Source: an uncultured Eubacteriales bacterium (GTDB lineage: Bacteria; Bacillota; Clostridia; Oscillospirales; CAG-272). Taken from it: 34,616 nt of DNA. Below are positions 26,807 to 34,616 of the stretch, piece by piece (position 1 is the stretch's first letter; each line of letters starts with the position of its first letter). Made by a program: the position numbers and the translations under genes. The stretch spans positions 1 through 34,616 of the forward strand of contig CASGAQ010000014.1 of assembly GCA_949299535.1 (NCBI GenBank), written 5' to 3'. A model generated the notes under the pieces. That model was not told where the DNA came from and did no database searches. It worked only from the letters and a program-made list of their open reading frames with translations.

Positions 26807-26925
26807 AATCAGCTTTGGTTCTATGCCGAAAAAGCCTATTTTATACTTGTTTTTATATTAAAACTAAAAAACATACCGCAAGAATAGGTTCGCTTTGCTT
26901 CGTAGCAGTAATAATTATGCTGATT
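26807..26925 (+). ncRNA. Possible structured leader RNA of uvrB
   Basis: Within the uvrB leader a nested series of complementary segments can be read by eye: AATCAGC (26807-26813) with GCTGATT (26919-26925), CGAA (26827-26830) with TTCG (26899-26902), AAAG (26831-26834) with CTTT (26893-26896), CCTATT (26835-26840) with AATAGG (26883-26888), and CTTG (26846-26849) with CAAG (26879-26882). All are in consistent nested order, with bulges. This would fold into one long imperfect hairpin. I do not recognise a known RNA family. AT-rich DNA gives some pairing by chance, so this is tentative. Confidence 0.3.
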
Positions 26926-26979
26926 TGACGACAAAATAAAAATAAAAATAAACAGCGGTATATAAAAGGAGGTTTTGCA

Positions 26980-28929
26980 ATGGATCATTTTGATCTGAAA
27001 GCGCCGTACACCCCTACGGGAGACCAGCCTGAGGCAATAGAAAAACTTGTCGACGGGATAAAAAGGGGGTATAAAGCGCAAACTCTTCTCGGCGTCACCG
27101 GATCCGGCAAAACTTTCACCATGGCAAACATCATTGCACAGGTAAACAGACCCACGTTGATATTAGCGCACAACAAAACGCTTGCCGCACAGCTCTGCTC
27201 CGAGTTTCGAGAGTTTTTCCCCAACAACTCGGTGGAATATTTCGTATCCTACTATGATTATTATCAGCCGGAAGCGTACATTCCCGGCAAGGACCAATAT
27301 ATAGAAAAAGACTCCGCGGTAAACGACGAGATAGACCGCCTGAGGCACAGCGCCACAAGCGCGCTTTTTGAGCGGCGCGACGTTATAATCGTAGCCAGTG
27401 TTTCATGTATATACACTCTCGGTGATCCCGAAGAATACAAAAGTCTTGTGACCGCATTGCGCCCGGGAATGTATTTTCCGAGGAACGAACTTATCAAAAA
27501 GTTTATATCGATAAACTACGAAAGAAATGATATGGAGCTGTCGCGCGACCATTTCAGAGTCCGCGGCGACACATTGGAAATAATGCCCGCCTCATCCGAA
27601 AGCGCTGTCAGGATTGAGTTTTTCGATGACGAAATAGACCGTATCACGGAAATAGATACGGTAACGGGCGAGGTCTTGCGCTCGCTTTCATATATAGCCA
27701 TATATCCCGCTTCGCATTACGCCACGAGCGATTCCCGGCGCGAAGCCGCTCTTCAGGAAATAGAAGAAGAGATGAAAGAGCGCGTGAAATTTTTTGAGGA
27801 ACAAGGCAAGCTCATAGAGGCGCAGCGCATATCGGAGCGCACGCGCTACGACCTTGAAATGCTGCGCGAAGTCGGATTTTGTTCGGGTGTAGAAAATTAT
27901 TCACGCGTTCTTTCGGGGCGTGAACCGGGGTCCACGCCGTACACTCTGCTCGATTATTTTCCGAAAGATTTTCTGCTTTTCGTTGATGAATCGCATGTAA
28001 CTCTGCCTCAGGTACGCGGCATGAGCGGCGGCGACAGAGCCAGAAAACAGAATCTTGTCGAATACGGATTCCGCCTACCATCAGCGTATGACAACCGCCC
28101 GCTTTTCTTCGATGAATTTGAGAGCAAGATAAATCAGGCGATACTCGTTTCCGCTACACCGGGAGAATATGAAAAGAAAAATTCCGTCTGCCTTGTAGAG
28201 CAAGTCATAAGGCCGACGGGACTTCTTGACCCGCTTGTCGAGGTACGCCCGGTAAAAGGTCAGATAGACGACCTTATCGGGGAGATAAAAAAGCGTACTG
28301 CAAAAAACGAGCGCGTGCTGGTCACCACTCTCACACGAAACATGGCGGAGGATCTTTCGGAATACCTCGAAATGAATCTTATAAAGATAAGGTATATCCA
28401 TTACAACATCGACACGATAGAGCGGCAGGAGCTTATACGCGACCTGCGGCTCGGAGTTTTTGACGTTCTCATCGGCATAAATCTGCTCCGCGAGGGTCTT
28501 GATATACCCGAAGTTTCGCTTGTGGCAATACTTGATGCGGACAAAGAGGGATTTCTGCGTTCGGAAATGTCGCTCATTCAGACCATCGGCCGCGCCGCGC
28601 GTAATGAGAACGGAACGGTCATAATGTACGCGGACACGATCACCGATTCAATGCGCCGCGCCATAGATGAAACGAACAGGCGCCGCGCGATACAGGATAA
28701 ATACAATAAGGAAAACGGTATAACACCGAAAAGCGTAAAAAAAGAAGTACGAGATATTATAAATATGTCCTCCAAGGACGATATAAACAAAGCAAAAGAG
28801 AAAAAGCTTTCGCCCAAGCAAAAAGAGGCGCTCAAGGAAAAGCTCACAAAAGAAATGCGCGAAGCGGCGGCAAAACTCGATTTCGAACGAGCCGCATTCC
28901 TGCGCGACACTATTGCAAAGATAAAATAA
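26980..28929 (+). CDS. uvrB: Excinuclease ABC subunit B
   Basis: The damage-verifying helicase-like subunit of nucleotide excision repair; it receives DNA from UvrA and recruits UvrC. The 649-residue protein shows Walker A GVTGSGKT at 38-45, the beta-hairpin region [12 protein letters not shown], the DEAD-like DESHV box, helicase motif VI around QTIGRAARN, and a C-terminal UVR domain ([10 protein letters not shown]) that contacts UvrC. AAAGGAGG stands eight bases before the ATG, a very strong ribosome site. uvrA follows after a repeat-filled gap of 247 bases. Confidence 0.98.
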   Translation: MDHFDLKAPYTPTGDQPEAIEKLVDGIKRGYKAQTLLGVTGSGKTFTMANIIAQVNRPTLILAHNKTLAAQLCSEFREFFPNNSVEYFVSYYDYYQPEAYIPGKDQYIEKDSAVNDEIDRLRHSATSALFERRDVIIVASVSCIYTLGDPEEYKSLVTALRPGMYFPRNELIKKFISINYERNDMELSRDHFRVRGDTLEIMPASSESAVRIEFFDDEIDRITEIDTVTGEVLRSLSYIAIYPASHYATSDSRREAALQEIEEEMKERVKFFEEQGKLIEAQRISERTRYDLEMLREVGFCSGVENYSRVLSGREPGSTPYTLLDYFPKDFLLFVDESHVTLPQVRGMSGGDRARKQNLVEYGFRLPSAYDNRPLFFDEFESKINQAILVSATPGEYEKKNSVCLVEQVIRPTGLLDPLVEVRPVKGQIDDLIGEIKKRTAKNERVLVTTLTRNMAEDLSEYLEMNLIKIRYIHYNIDTIERQELIRDLRLGVFDVLIGINLLREGLDIPEVSLVAILDADKEGFLRSEMSLIQTIGRAARNENGTVIMYADTITDSMRRAIDETNRRRAIQDKYNKENGITPKSVKKEVRDIINMSSKDDINKAKEKKLSPKQKEALKEKLTKEMREAAAKLDFERAAFLRDTIAKIK

Positions 28930-28955
28930 CCCACCTTTCTTGAAAGAAAGGTGGG
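28930..28955. terminator. Hairpin after the uvrB stop
   Basis: An 11-bp perfect stem (28930-28940 with 28945-28955) on a TGAA loop begins right after the uvrB stop. It lacks a T run on the plus strand, so it may be a weak or attenuating terminator, or an mRNA 3' stabiliser, before uvrA. Confidence 0.5.
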
Positions 28956-29111
28956 CCAAAGAACTTTACTCAAAAAAATAAAGAGTAAAACCAAAGAATT
29001 TTACTCAAAAACAAAGAGTAAAACCAAAGAATTTTACTCAAAAACAAAGAGTAAAACCAAAGAATTTTACTCAAAAACAAAGAGTAAAACCAAAGAACTT
29101 TACTTAAAAAA
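28956..29111. repeat. 33-bp tandem repeat, about 4.7 copies, each a hairpin
   Basis: A partial copy (28956-28979) is followed by three identical 33-bp units at 28980-29012, 29013-29045 and 29046-29078, then a diverged copy at 29079-29111. Each full unit contains GAGTAAAA and TTTTACTC as 8-bp inverted arms around an eight-base loop. On the minus strand each arm pair is followed by a T-rich stretch, like a terminator. There is no spacer between units, so it is not a CRISPR. The frame across it is open on both strands because 33 is a multiple of three, but I see no ribosome site or protein family. Confidence 0.95.
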
Positions 29112-29176
29112 GCAAAAAAAGAAAGAAAAGTAAAGTAAAGTAAATTCCCCGGCAAATATCAAGAAAGGACAAGAAT

Positions 29177-31996
29177 ATGTCTGCAAAATATATACACATA
29201 AAAGGCGCAAGAGAACACAACTTAAAGAATGTGGAGTTGAAGATTCCGAGAGATTCATTTGTTGTTTTCACCGGACTTTCAGGTTCGGGAAAAAGTTCTC
29301 TTGCGTTTGATACTATATATGCGGAAGGACACAGGCGTTTTGTTGAATCGCTTTCGTCATATGCGCGAATGTTCATAGGTCAGATGGACAAGCCGGACGT
29401 CGATTTTATAGAAGGACTCTCTCCCGCCATCTCCATAGACCAAAAGACGACCTCACGCAATCCGCGCTCTACCGTCGGCACAGTAACGGAAATCTATGAT
29501 TATCTGCGTCTGCTTTACGCGCGCATAGGCATTCCGCACTGCCCTATATGCGGCAAAGAAATAAAAATGACTACAACAGACGCGATAATAGACAGCGTAA
29601 CGGAGCTTGCCGCCGGCACTAAATTTATGATAGGCGCGCCCGTCGTCATCGGAAAAAAAGGCAGACATGAGAAAGTATTCGAAAGCGCTCGCAAAACCGG
29701 ATATTCACGCACGCGCGTAGACGGCGAAGTATATCCGCTTGAAGAAGTTCCTGCTCTTGACAAGAACAAAAAGCATAATATCGATATTATTGTGGACAGA
29801 CTTGTAATGCGCGACAATATTCGTTCGCGCCTTGCGGACTCAATAGAAACATCGCTCAAGCTCTCCGACGGACTCGTCACGATAATTCCCATGGACGGAG
29901 GCGAAGAACTTCGTTTTTCCCAGAAATACGCTTGCGAAGAACACGGTATCAGCATAGGAGAGCTTTCGCCCAGAATGTTTTCATTCAACGCACCGTTCGG
30001 CGCCTGTCCAAAATGTGCGGGGCTGGGAGATCTTCAAAATCTATCTCCGGAAAAGATAATTCCGGACCGTTCACTCTCTCTGCGCGGAGGCGCAATAGTG
30101 GTAAACGGTTTCAAGTCGGTTTACGAGGACAGCTGGTACGGTCCTTTGTATGAAGCAGTGGGCAAAGATTTCGGATTTACGATAGATACTCCCATATGCG
30201 AATATTCCGAAGAAGCTTTTCATGCGTTAATGTACGGCGCAGACGGAAAAACATATTATGTAACGCGCACTTTCGACGGCAAAGTAAAATCGGGAGATGT
30301 GGAATGGCTCGGTCTTATCCGCATGATAGAACAGCGCCGCGCCATGACGGGCAGCGATTATTACGACGAATTTATGGATTTTACGCCGTGTCCCGAATGC
30401 GGCGGAAAAAGACTTCGTCCCGATGTTCTCGCCGTGACCGTAGGCGGCAAAAATATCCATGACTTCTGTTCTATGAACATATCTGCGGCTCTTGACTTTA
30501 TAAACGGACTCAAACTCAGCAAAACAGAGGAGCAGATAGCTCGCGAAATACTCAAGGAGATACGCGCACGTCTCAGTTTTCTTGTAAGTGTCGGACTTGA
30601 ATACCTTACTCTTACCCGAAAAGCCGCAACCCTCTCCGGCGGCGAGGCTCAGCGCATACGCCTTGCCACGCAGATAGGCTCTGCTCTTGTCGGAGTGCTG
30701 TATATTCTCGACGAACCGAGTATAGGACTCCACCAGCGCGATAACGCCAAACTCATAAACACGCTCAAAAAGCTCCGTGACGCCGGCAACAGCCTTATCG
30801 TAGTAGAGCATGATGAAGAAACCATGCTCGCCTCGGACTATATAGTCGATATGGGGCCGGGAGCCGGAGTGAACGGAGGCGAAGTCGTAGCCGTCGGAAG
30901 TCCTGAAGAAATAATGGCAAACGAAAGCTCTCTCACAGGTAAATACCTTTCACACAAACTTGAAATAGAAACGCCCAGAGAGCGCTTTCGCGGAAACGGA
31001 AACTTTCTTACCGTTGTAGGCGCCAAAGAAAACAATCTTAAAAATATAACCGTGTCGTTCCCGCTCGGAACATTCATTTGCGTAACTGGCGTTTCAGGCT
31101 CCGGCAAAAGTTCTCTTGTAAACGCCGTACTTCTGCGGACTCTCCTGCGGGAACTCAACCGTGCAGGCGTATCAAGAGGAAAATGCGACAGGATCGAAGG
31201 AATGGAGCATCTTGATAAAGTTATCGCAATAGACCAAAGCCCCATAGGACGCACGCCGCGTTCGAATCCCGCCACATACACGGGACTTTTCAACGATATC
31301 CGCGAGCTTTTCGCAATGACTAAAGACGCAAAAGCGCGCGGATATACGGCAGGACGATTCTCTTTTAACGTGAAAGGCGGACGTTGCGAAGCGTGCAGCG
31401 GCGACGGTGTAAAAAAAATAGAAATGCATTTTCTTTCCGACGTATATGTGACCTGCGAGGTCTGCGGCGGAAAAAGATATAATAAAGAAACGCTTGAAGT
31501 GCGGTATAAAGGCAAAAATATTTACGATGTTCTCGAAATGACGGTAGAAGAAGCGCTGGGATTTTTCTCCGACTTGCCGAAGCTCAACAGAAAGATACAA
31601 ACTCTTTTTGACGTCGGAATGGGATATATCAAGCTCGGACAAGCGGCGACAACGCTTTCGGGCGGCGAAGGTCAAAGAGTAAAGCTTTCCGCGGAGCTTT
31701 CGCGCCGCGGTACGGGTAAAACGATATATATTCTCGATGAACCGACAACAGGACTTCACACAGCCGACGTTCAAAAGCTTATATATATGCTGCGCCGCCT
31801 TTGCGAAAACGGAAACACCGTACTTGTCATAGAGCATAACCTCGATGTTATAAAAAGTGCCGACTATATCGTGGATATGGGTCCCGAAGGAGGAGAAAAC
31901 GGCGGTAAGGTAATATCTCAGGGAACGCCAGAAGAAGTTGCAGAATGTGAAAGATCTTTTACGGGACAGTTTCTAAAAAAAATATTGCAAAAATAA
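29177..31996 (+). CDS. uvrA: Excinuclease ABC subunit A
   Basis: The damage-sensing ABC ATPase of nucleotide excision repair; it acts as a dimer and loads UvrB. The 939-residue length is typical. It has two ABC modules: the first has Walker [10 protein letters not shown] near 31-39 and signature LSGGEAQRI; the second has Walker [10 protein letters not shown] and signature LSGGEGQRV. Zinc-binding Cys clusters are visible at [23 protein letters not shown] and CEACSGDG...[14 protein letters not shown] precedes the ATG. It is probably co-transcribed with uvrB through the repeat region, unless an unseen promoter lies within it. Confidence 0.98.
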   Translation: MSAKYIHIKGAREHNLKNVELKIPRDSFVVFTGLSGSGKSSLAFDTIYAEGHRRFVESLSSYARMFIGQMDKPDVDFIEGLSPAISIDQKTTSRNPRSTVGTVTEIYDYLRLLYARIGIPHCPICGKEIKMTTTDAIIDSVTELAAGTKFMIGAPVVIGKKGRHEKVFESARKTGYSRTRVDGEVYPLEEVPALDKNKKHNIDIIVDRLVMRDNIRSRLADSIETSLKLSDGLVTIIPMDGGEELRFSQKYACEEHGISIGELSPRMFSFNAPFGACPKCAGLGDLQNLSPEKIIPDRSLSLRGGAIVVNGFKSVYEDSWYGPLYEAVGKDFGFTIDTPICEYSEEAFHALMYGADGKTYYVTRTFDGKVKSGDVEWLGLIRMIEQRRAMTGSDYYDEFMDFTPCPECGGKRLRPDVLAVTVGGKNIHDFCSMNISAALDFINGLKLSKTEEQIAREILKEIRARLSFLVSVGLEYLTLTRKAATLSGGEAQRIRLATQIGSALVGVLYILDEPSIGLHQRDNAKLINTLKKLRDAGNSLIVVEHDEETMLASDYIVDMGPGAGVNGGEVVAVGSPEEIMANESSLTGKYLSHKLEIETPRERFRGNGNFLTVVGAKENNLKNITVSFPLGTFICVTGVSGSGKSSLVNAVLLRTLLRELNRAGVSRGKCDRIEGMEHLDKVIAIDQSPIGRTPRSNPATYTGLFNDIRELFAMTKDAKARGYTAGRFSFNVKGGRCEACSGDGVKKIEMHFLSDVYVTCEVCGGKRYNKETLEVRYKGKNIYDVLEMTVEEALGFFSDLPKLNRKIQTLFDVGMGYIKLGQAATTLSGGEGQRVKLSAELSRRGTGKTIYILDEPTTGLHTADVQKLIYMLRRLCENGNTVLVIEHNLDVIKSADYIVDMGPEGGENGGKVISQGTPEEVAECERSFTGQFLKKILQK

Positions 31997-32012
31997 AAGT
32001 AAACATAAAAAT

Positions 32013-32040
32013 AACCGCCTGCCGCTTGCGGCAGGCGGTT
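32013..32040. terminator. Bidirectional terminator after uvrA
   Basis: A GC-rich 13-bp stem, 32013-32025 with 32028-32040, with a very tight loop. T-rich sequence follows on the minus strand and a short TAAATTT on the plus strand. It separates uvrA from the convergent sigma-factor operon and can serve both. Confidence 0.8.
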
Positions 32041-32095
32041 TAAATTTGTCGGTGAATTATACTGTTATGATTGTTCGGTTGATCAGTTCGTTGTT

Positions 32096-33040
32096 TTATT
32101 CTGTCGGACTAAATTGAAGTAAATATTGAATCGTTTTGAAGACCCCTGTATCAACCCATACAGTTCTCATTCTTTTTTCTTTTGCCGTCATGGCAGGATA
32201 TTGTATCCAACTTTGCTGATGTGTATAATTAAACCAACTGTTGATAATATATCCATCTTGAACCTCTTCAATGGGATACGCCACATAACCTCTGTAATTA
32301 TTGCCATTTCGCGGCATAGAGAATGTTGCAAAAATATCAGTATTTGTTTGATTGCCGAAAACGACACTGTTTGAAGTAAAAGTTTCCAGACCGAGAGAAT
32401 AATAATCAGACTCAAATGTTACTCCGTCATTGTCGTATAGAACGCGCCCGGTCGCCTCTCCCGCCTCAGTCCAGCCTTCAGAGAGATCCCTGTAAACAGG
32501 CCACAACTGAATAGATTCGGTGCCGTAAAATTCAGGAGACTTTGTCCAGAGAAAATGATGGAAAATTATCCAGCGTTCACGTTCATCGGGCACTTTTACA
32601 CCTACGCCGGTAACGCGTAGTTCTTTCACATCGTAAACAGTTTCGCTTTTGACGTGGTGTACCCCTTCGCTCCAATACTCGGCTGTTTCGACTCTGCCGT
32701 CGTTCATCGGCACGTCTGTTACATCAACGACAACCTGCAAAGCACCTCTGCAGGCCTCAATATCTTCCGCACTCAAATCGTTCAGTACATAATCCGGAAA
32801 ACCCAGACTTATAAGATGCGCCTTTATGTCTTCTACCTCATCATGTTCGGCAGTATCGAGTTCAGTCCATTCCATGGGATAACTTCCTCCGAACATATAG
32901 CCGAAGGCACATCCGATAAGCAGAAACAAAACGAGCGAAATTACAATACATCGATCCGTTATCTTGATTGATGCGGCTTTGATTACATATCCTGCTTCAT
33001 CTAAATCTTTGGATAATTTATACAAATTGTGAATGATGAA
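32096..33040 (-). pseudogene. C-terminal part of a frameshifted sigma-linked membrane protein
   Basis: Encodes 314 residues in the -1 frame relative to the 33001-33612 gene. The part begins FIIHNLYKLSKDLDEAGYV, a cytoplasmic linker, then one membrane segment (IVISLVLFLLIGCAFGYMF), then a soluble domain of about 255 residues rich in Trp, Tyr and acidic residues. No ATG, GTG or ribosome site stands near its natural beginning. The frame stays open upstream to 33202 only as a shadow of the upstream gene. Joined to the upstream part by adding one T at 33039-33045, it would form one protein of 505 residues. The function is unknown; membership in a sigma/anti-sigma-type operon is inferred from position. 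Confidence 0.7.
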
Positions 33041-33612
33041 AAAAATCCGACGATCATTAACCACCCGATTACCGATCCGTTGTATTGGATCAAATCGAGC
33101 AGACAGATAAGCATATGCCACACAATCAAAGCAACCGCTCCTCTTACATGAGCCCGGAGCCCTGCTTTCTGCCGAACAGATATAAAACTGCGCCAAAGAC
33201 AAATAAGCTCAATAAAAACCAGGAGTATATTCACAACAGTCAGCAAAGTTCCGATTGCAGATGAATAAACAGCACTTTGGATAATCGTTGTATTGAGTAT
33301 CAGCGACGAAAAAAAGTATGCGGTTCGAATGACCGACACCGCAAAGCAAATTCCAAACCATTTGTTCTCATGCCTCAATGTACGGAATCCAAGCAACATC
33401 ATAATGGTACCGATAGCCGGAAGAATATAATCTATATACCAAAAATTCAATTTGATCACTGTCAATGCAATACCTATTAAGATACGGTTTACGGACTTTT
33501 TCCAAGGAGTGACTTTCGCAACTATATCCTCCGGCGGCAATCCCGCAACACTGCTCTCGAGCATGGCTTCAAAGTCCGAATCTCTCATTTTTTCCAATTC
33601 ACGGTCACTCAT
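33001..33612 (-). CDS. Multi-pass membrane protein, N-terminal part of a frameshifted gene, putative anti-sigma partner
   Basis: A 203-residue open frame as written. A soluble N-terminus of about 40 residues (MSDRELEKMRDSDFEAML, then GLPPEDIVAKVTPWKKSVNR) precedes about five membrane segments. The ATG lies one base after the sigma-factor stop, and GGAGG within the last sigma codons is its ribosome site, so the two are translationally coupled. The last 12 codons (after VGFF) look like out-of-frame noise, and the real continuation appears in the -1 frame from 33040. Coupling to a sigma factor suggests an anti-sigma or sensor role, which is inference. I do not recognise a named domain. Confidence 0.75.
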   Translation of the reverse strand: MSDRELEKMRDSDFEAMLESSVAGLPPEDIVAKVTPWKKSVNRILIGIALTVIKLNFWYIDYILPAIGTIMMLLGFRTLRHENKWFGICFAVSVIRTAYFFSSLILNTTIIQSAVYSSAIGTLLTVVNILLVFIELICLWRSFISVRQKAGLRAHVRGAVALIVWHMLICLLDLIQYNGSVIGWLMIVGFFSSFTICINYPKI

Positions 33613-33613
33613 A

Positions 33614-34195
33614 TCAATTCCCTCCTAACATTTTGCGAAGCTGTTTTTTTATTCGATATAGTTTTTCTTCGACAGCTCTTTCGGTCATACCCATTTCAGA
33701 AGCGATCCGAGATATTGATTGAAAATAATAATACTTTCTGTAAAATAACGTTCTGTCTTGACTTGACATACTTTGAAGAGCACGATTGACTGCGCTCAGC
33801 CGTTCCTGTCGGATCATCTGCTCCTCGGGACTTAAATCAGATGATGATATATCCGATTCGATCTCCTCAATGCTGCTATAATCCTTATTGCTTCTTTTAT
33901 AATTAAGCGCGTAATTTCTTGATATTGCTGTAAGCCATGCGTTCCAACTTCCGCGCTGAGAATCAAATTTATCGATTTTTTTCCACACTTGCATTGCGAT
34001 CTTAGAAAGACAGTCTTCCTGATCCTGCTTGTTTGGCAAAATAGGAGCGATTATATATCTCATCAATGCTCCGTAGTGAATAATCAATTCATCCATGCCT
34101 TTTTCGTTTTTCTGAAGCAACAGTTCGATCATTTCCCGTTCTTTCATACCCTCGCCCCTCCTATTCAAAAGCTCGATTATTTCTCGGTCTTGCAT
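33614..34195 (-). CDS. Sigma-70 family (ECF-like) RNA polymerase sigma factor
   Basis: A 193-residue sigma factor with region 2 (about 45-105: DCLSKIAMQVWKKI, then RGSWNAWLTAISRNYAL) and region 4 (about 140-190: FYRKYYYFQSISRIASEMGM, then a VEEKLYRIKKQLRK recognition helix). It would direct RNA polymerase to a small gene set, probably controlled by the membrane protein encoded one base downstream. Two starts are equally well served: ATG 34195 (AAGGGGTGAT before it) and ATG 34147 (AGGAGG nine bases before it). The first 16 residues are an imperfect repeat of the next ones (MQDREIIELL versus MKEREMIELL). A minus-strand TATAAT at 34261-34256 may be its -10. Confidence 0.88.
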   Translation of the reverse strand: MQDREIIELLNRRGEGMKEREMIELLLQKNEKGMDELIIHYGALMRYIIAPILPNKQDQEDCLSKIAMQVWKKIDKFDSQRGSWNAWLTAISRNYALNYKRSNKDYSSIEEIESDISSSDLSPEEQMIRQERLSAVNRALQSMSSQDRTLFYRKYYYFQSISRIASEMGMTERAVEEKLYRIKKQLRKMLGGN

Positions 34196-34349
34196 ATCAT
34201 CACCCCTTCCATTCTGTCTTTTCTAAATTTTCTATATTTCTATATATTCTATATAATTATACACGAGCAGAAAAGAAAACCCACGGATTTTTTCAAAAAT
34301 CAATTTCTTGAATTAACATTCCCACTCGTTTTTCGGCATAACTTTTTTC
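34196..34349. other. Gap between sigma operon and tRNA promoter
   Basis: AT-rich, about 150 bases, with no gene. It holds short repeats of TCTATAT (34230-34255) and the possible sigma-gene -10 (34261-34256); no -35 of the ordinary type stands at the right distance, so the sigma operon may use a different sigma factor, perhaps itself. Confidence 0.4.
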
Positions 34350-34378
34350 TTGACAAAATAGAAAGTATATGATATAAT
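34350..34378 (+). promoter_or_regulatory. Perfect-consensus promoter for tRNA-Ser
   Basis: TTGACA (34350-34355), 17 bases, TATAAT (34373-34378), a full match to the sigma-A consensus and typical of stable RNA genes. It lies upstream of both the decayed tRNA copy and the intact tRNA-Ser, so both should be in one transcript. Confidence 0.9.
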
Positions 34379-34444
34379 TTTAACACTTGAAGTTTAGTAT
34401 AGATATTTTCAAACAAAACCAAATAAAATTGAACATTTATATAC

Positions 34445-34505
34445 GGAGACGTATCGAAGTGGTCATAACGGGGCTGACTCGAAATCATGTTATCTGTGCC
34501 AAAAA
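34445..34505 (+). pseudogene. Decayed partial copy of tRNA-Ser
   Basis: Bases from GGAGACGTATCGAAG onward match the intact tRNA-Ser 78 bases downstream through the acceptor 5' strand, D arm and the whole CTCGAAA anticodon loop, with a few changes. After that the match is lost: the anticodon stem no longer pairs fully, there is no T arm, and the 3' acceptor strand is absent. It cannot make a working tRNA. It looks like the remains of a tandem duplication. Confidence 0.85.
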
Positions 34506-34522
34506 CTGAATATTCTCTAAAT

Positions 34523-34611
34523 GGAGACGTATCGAAGCGGTCATAACGAGCTCGACTCGAAATCGAGTTGTCCGAAAGGGCACGTGGGTTCGAATCCCAC
34601 CGTCTCCGCCA
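34523..34611 (+). tRNA. tRNA-Ser (anticodon CGA)
   Basis: A full class II tRNA. Acceptor GGAGACG (34523-34529) pairs with CGTCTCC (34601-34607). The anticodon stem CTCGA/TCGAG encloses loop CTCGAAA with anticodon CGA at 34558-34560. A long variable arm follows, typical of serine, then a T arm GTGGG/CCCAC around TTCGAAT, discriminator G and an encoded CCA at 34609-34611. It decodes UCG. Confidence 0.97.
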
Positions 34612-34616
34612 ACAAC

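Noticed and set aside
28956..29111. CRISPR-like array
   Set aside because: Units are directly joined with no unique spacers and no cas genes are nearby.
28951..29133. Open frame across the 33-bp repeat giving a Lys/Thr-rich repetitive peptide
   Set aside because: The frame is open only because the unit is 33 bases; the opposite strand is equally open. There is no ribosome binding site and no protein family.
33036..33048. Programmed -1 ribosomal frameshift at the seven-T run
   Set aside because: The base before the run is A, so a full two-tRNA slippery heptamer is not met in the reading frame, and I saw no downstream pseudoknot. Mutation, sequencing error or polymerase slippage are simpler.
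33041..33202. Upstream extension of the 32096 frame to an ATG at 33202
   Set aside because: It overlaps the well-supported membrane-protein gene, reads as non-membrane Cys/Arg-rich noise, and has no ribosome site.
34445..34611. Integrative-element attachment site at the tRNA-Ser
   Set aside because: The duplicate covers the 5' part of the tRNA rather than the 3' end, and no integrase or mobile gene is in the window.

Overview
The window comes from a low-to-moderate-GC Bacillota genome, most likely class Clostridia and probably an anaerobic gut or rumen spore-former. The evidence is the spore genes ylbJ, yqfC and yqfD, the Firmicutes-type order yqfC-yqfD-phoH-ybeY-era-recO, a WalRK two-component system with YycH/YycI-like partners, and MutS2 with a Smr domain. 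The species cannot be named from the sequence alone. There is no phage, insertion sequence or CRISPR array.

Layout. (1) 216-5545, minus strand: an L-rhamnose catabolic operon read as rhaB (kinase), rhaA (isomerase), a two-domain class II aldolase in the RhaD position, then a divergent PRPP synthetase ending at a strong terminator. (2) 5732-9597, minus: mutS2, a small four-cysteine protein overlapping its start, and ylbJ. (3) 9670-14523, plus: yqfC, yqfD, phoH, ybeY, era, recO. This run lacks the pgpH/yqfF, dgkA and cdd genes often found in it. (4) 14602-17490, minus: a 962-residue GH28-like right-handed beta-helix protein without a signal peptide. (5) 17696-25781, minus: a DUF3810-type membrane metalloprotease, a secreted protein, walR, walK, yycH-like, yycI-like, and then murA with its own promoter, so an envelope-stress and cell-wall block. 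(6) 26043-31996, plus: radC, uvrB and uvrA, with a potentially structured uvrB leader and a 33-bp hairpin-forming tandem repeat between uvrB and uvrA. (7) 32096-34195, minus: a sigma-70-type factor followed by a multi-pass membrane protein that is split by a one-base frameshift in a run of seven T. (8) 34350-34611, plus: a consensus promoter, a decayed partial tRNA-Ser copy and an intact tRNA-Ser(CGA).

How the genes work together. The rhamnose genes turn L-rhamnose into dihydroxyacetone phosphate and lactaldehyde. The GH28-like protein could belong to the same pectin/rhamnogalacturonan diet, but that link is inference. UvrA, UvrB and RadC are DNA-repair or genome-maintenance proteins; Era, YbeY, PhoH and MutS2 concern ribosome and RNA quality or recombination. 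The WalRK block and MurA handle wall synthesis. No complete new system is evident. The most unusual items are the frameshifted sigma-linked membrane protein, the tRNA-Ser fragment inside the tRNA transcript, the 33-bp repeat array, the nested inverted repeats in the uvrB leader, and the aldolase with a metal-site-dead second half.
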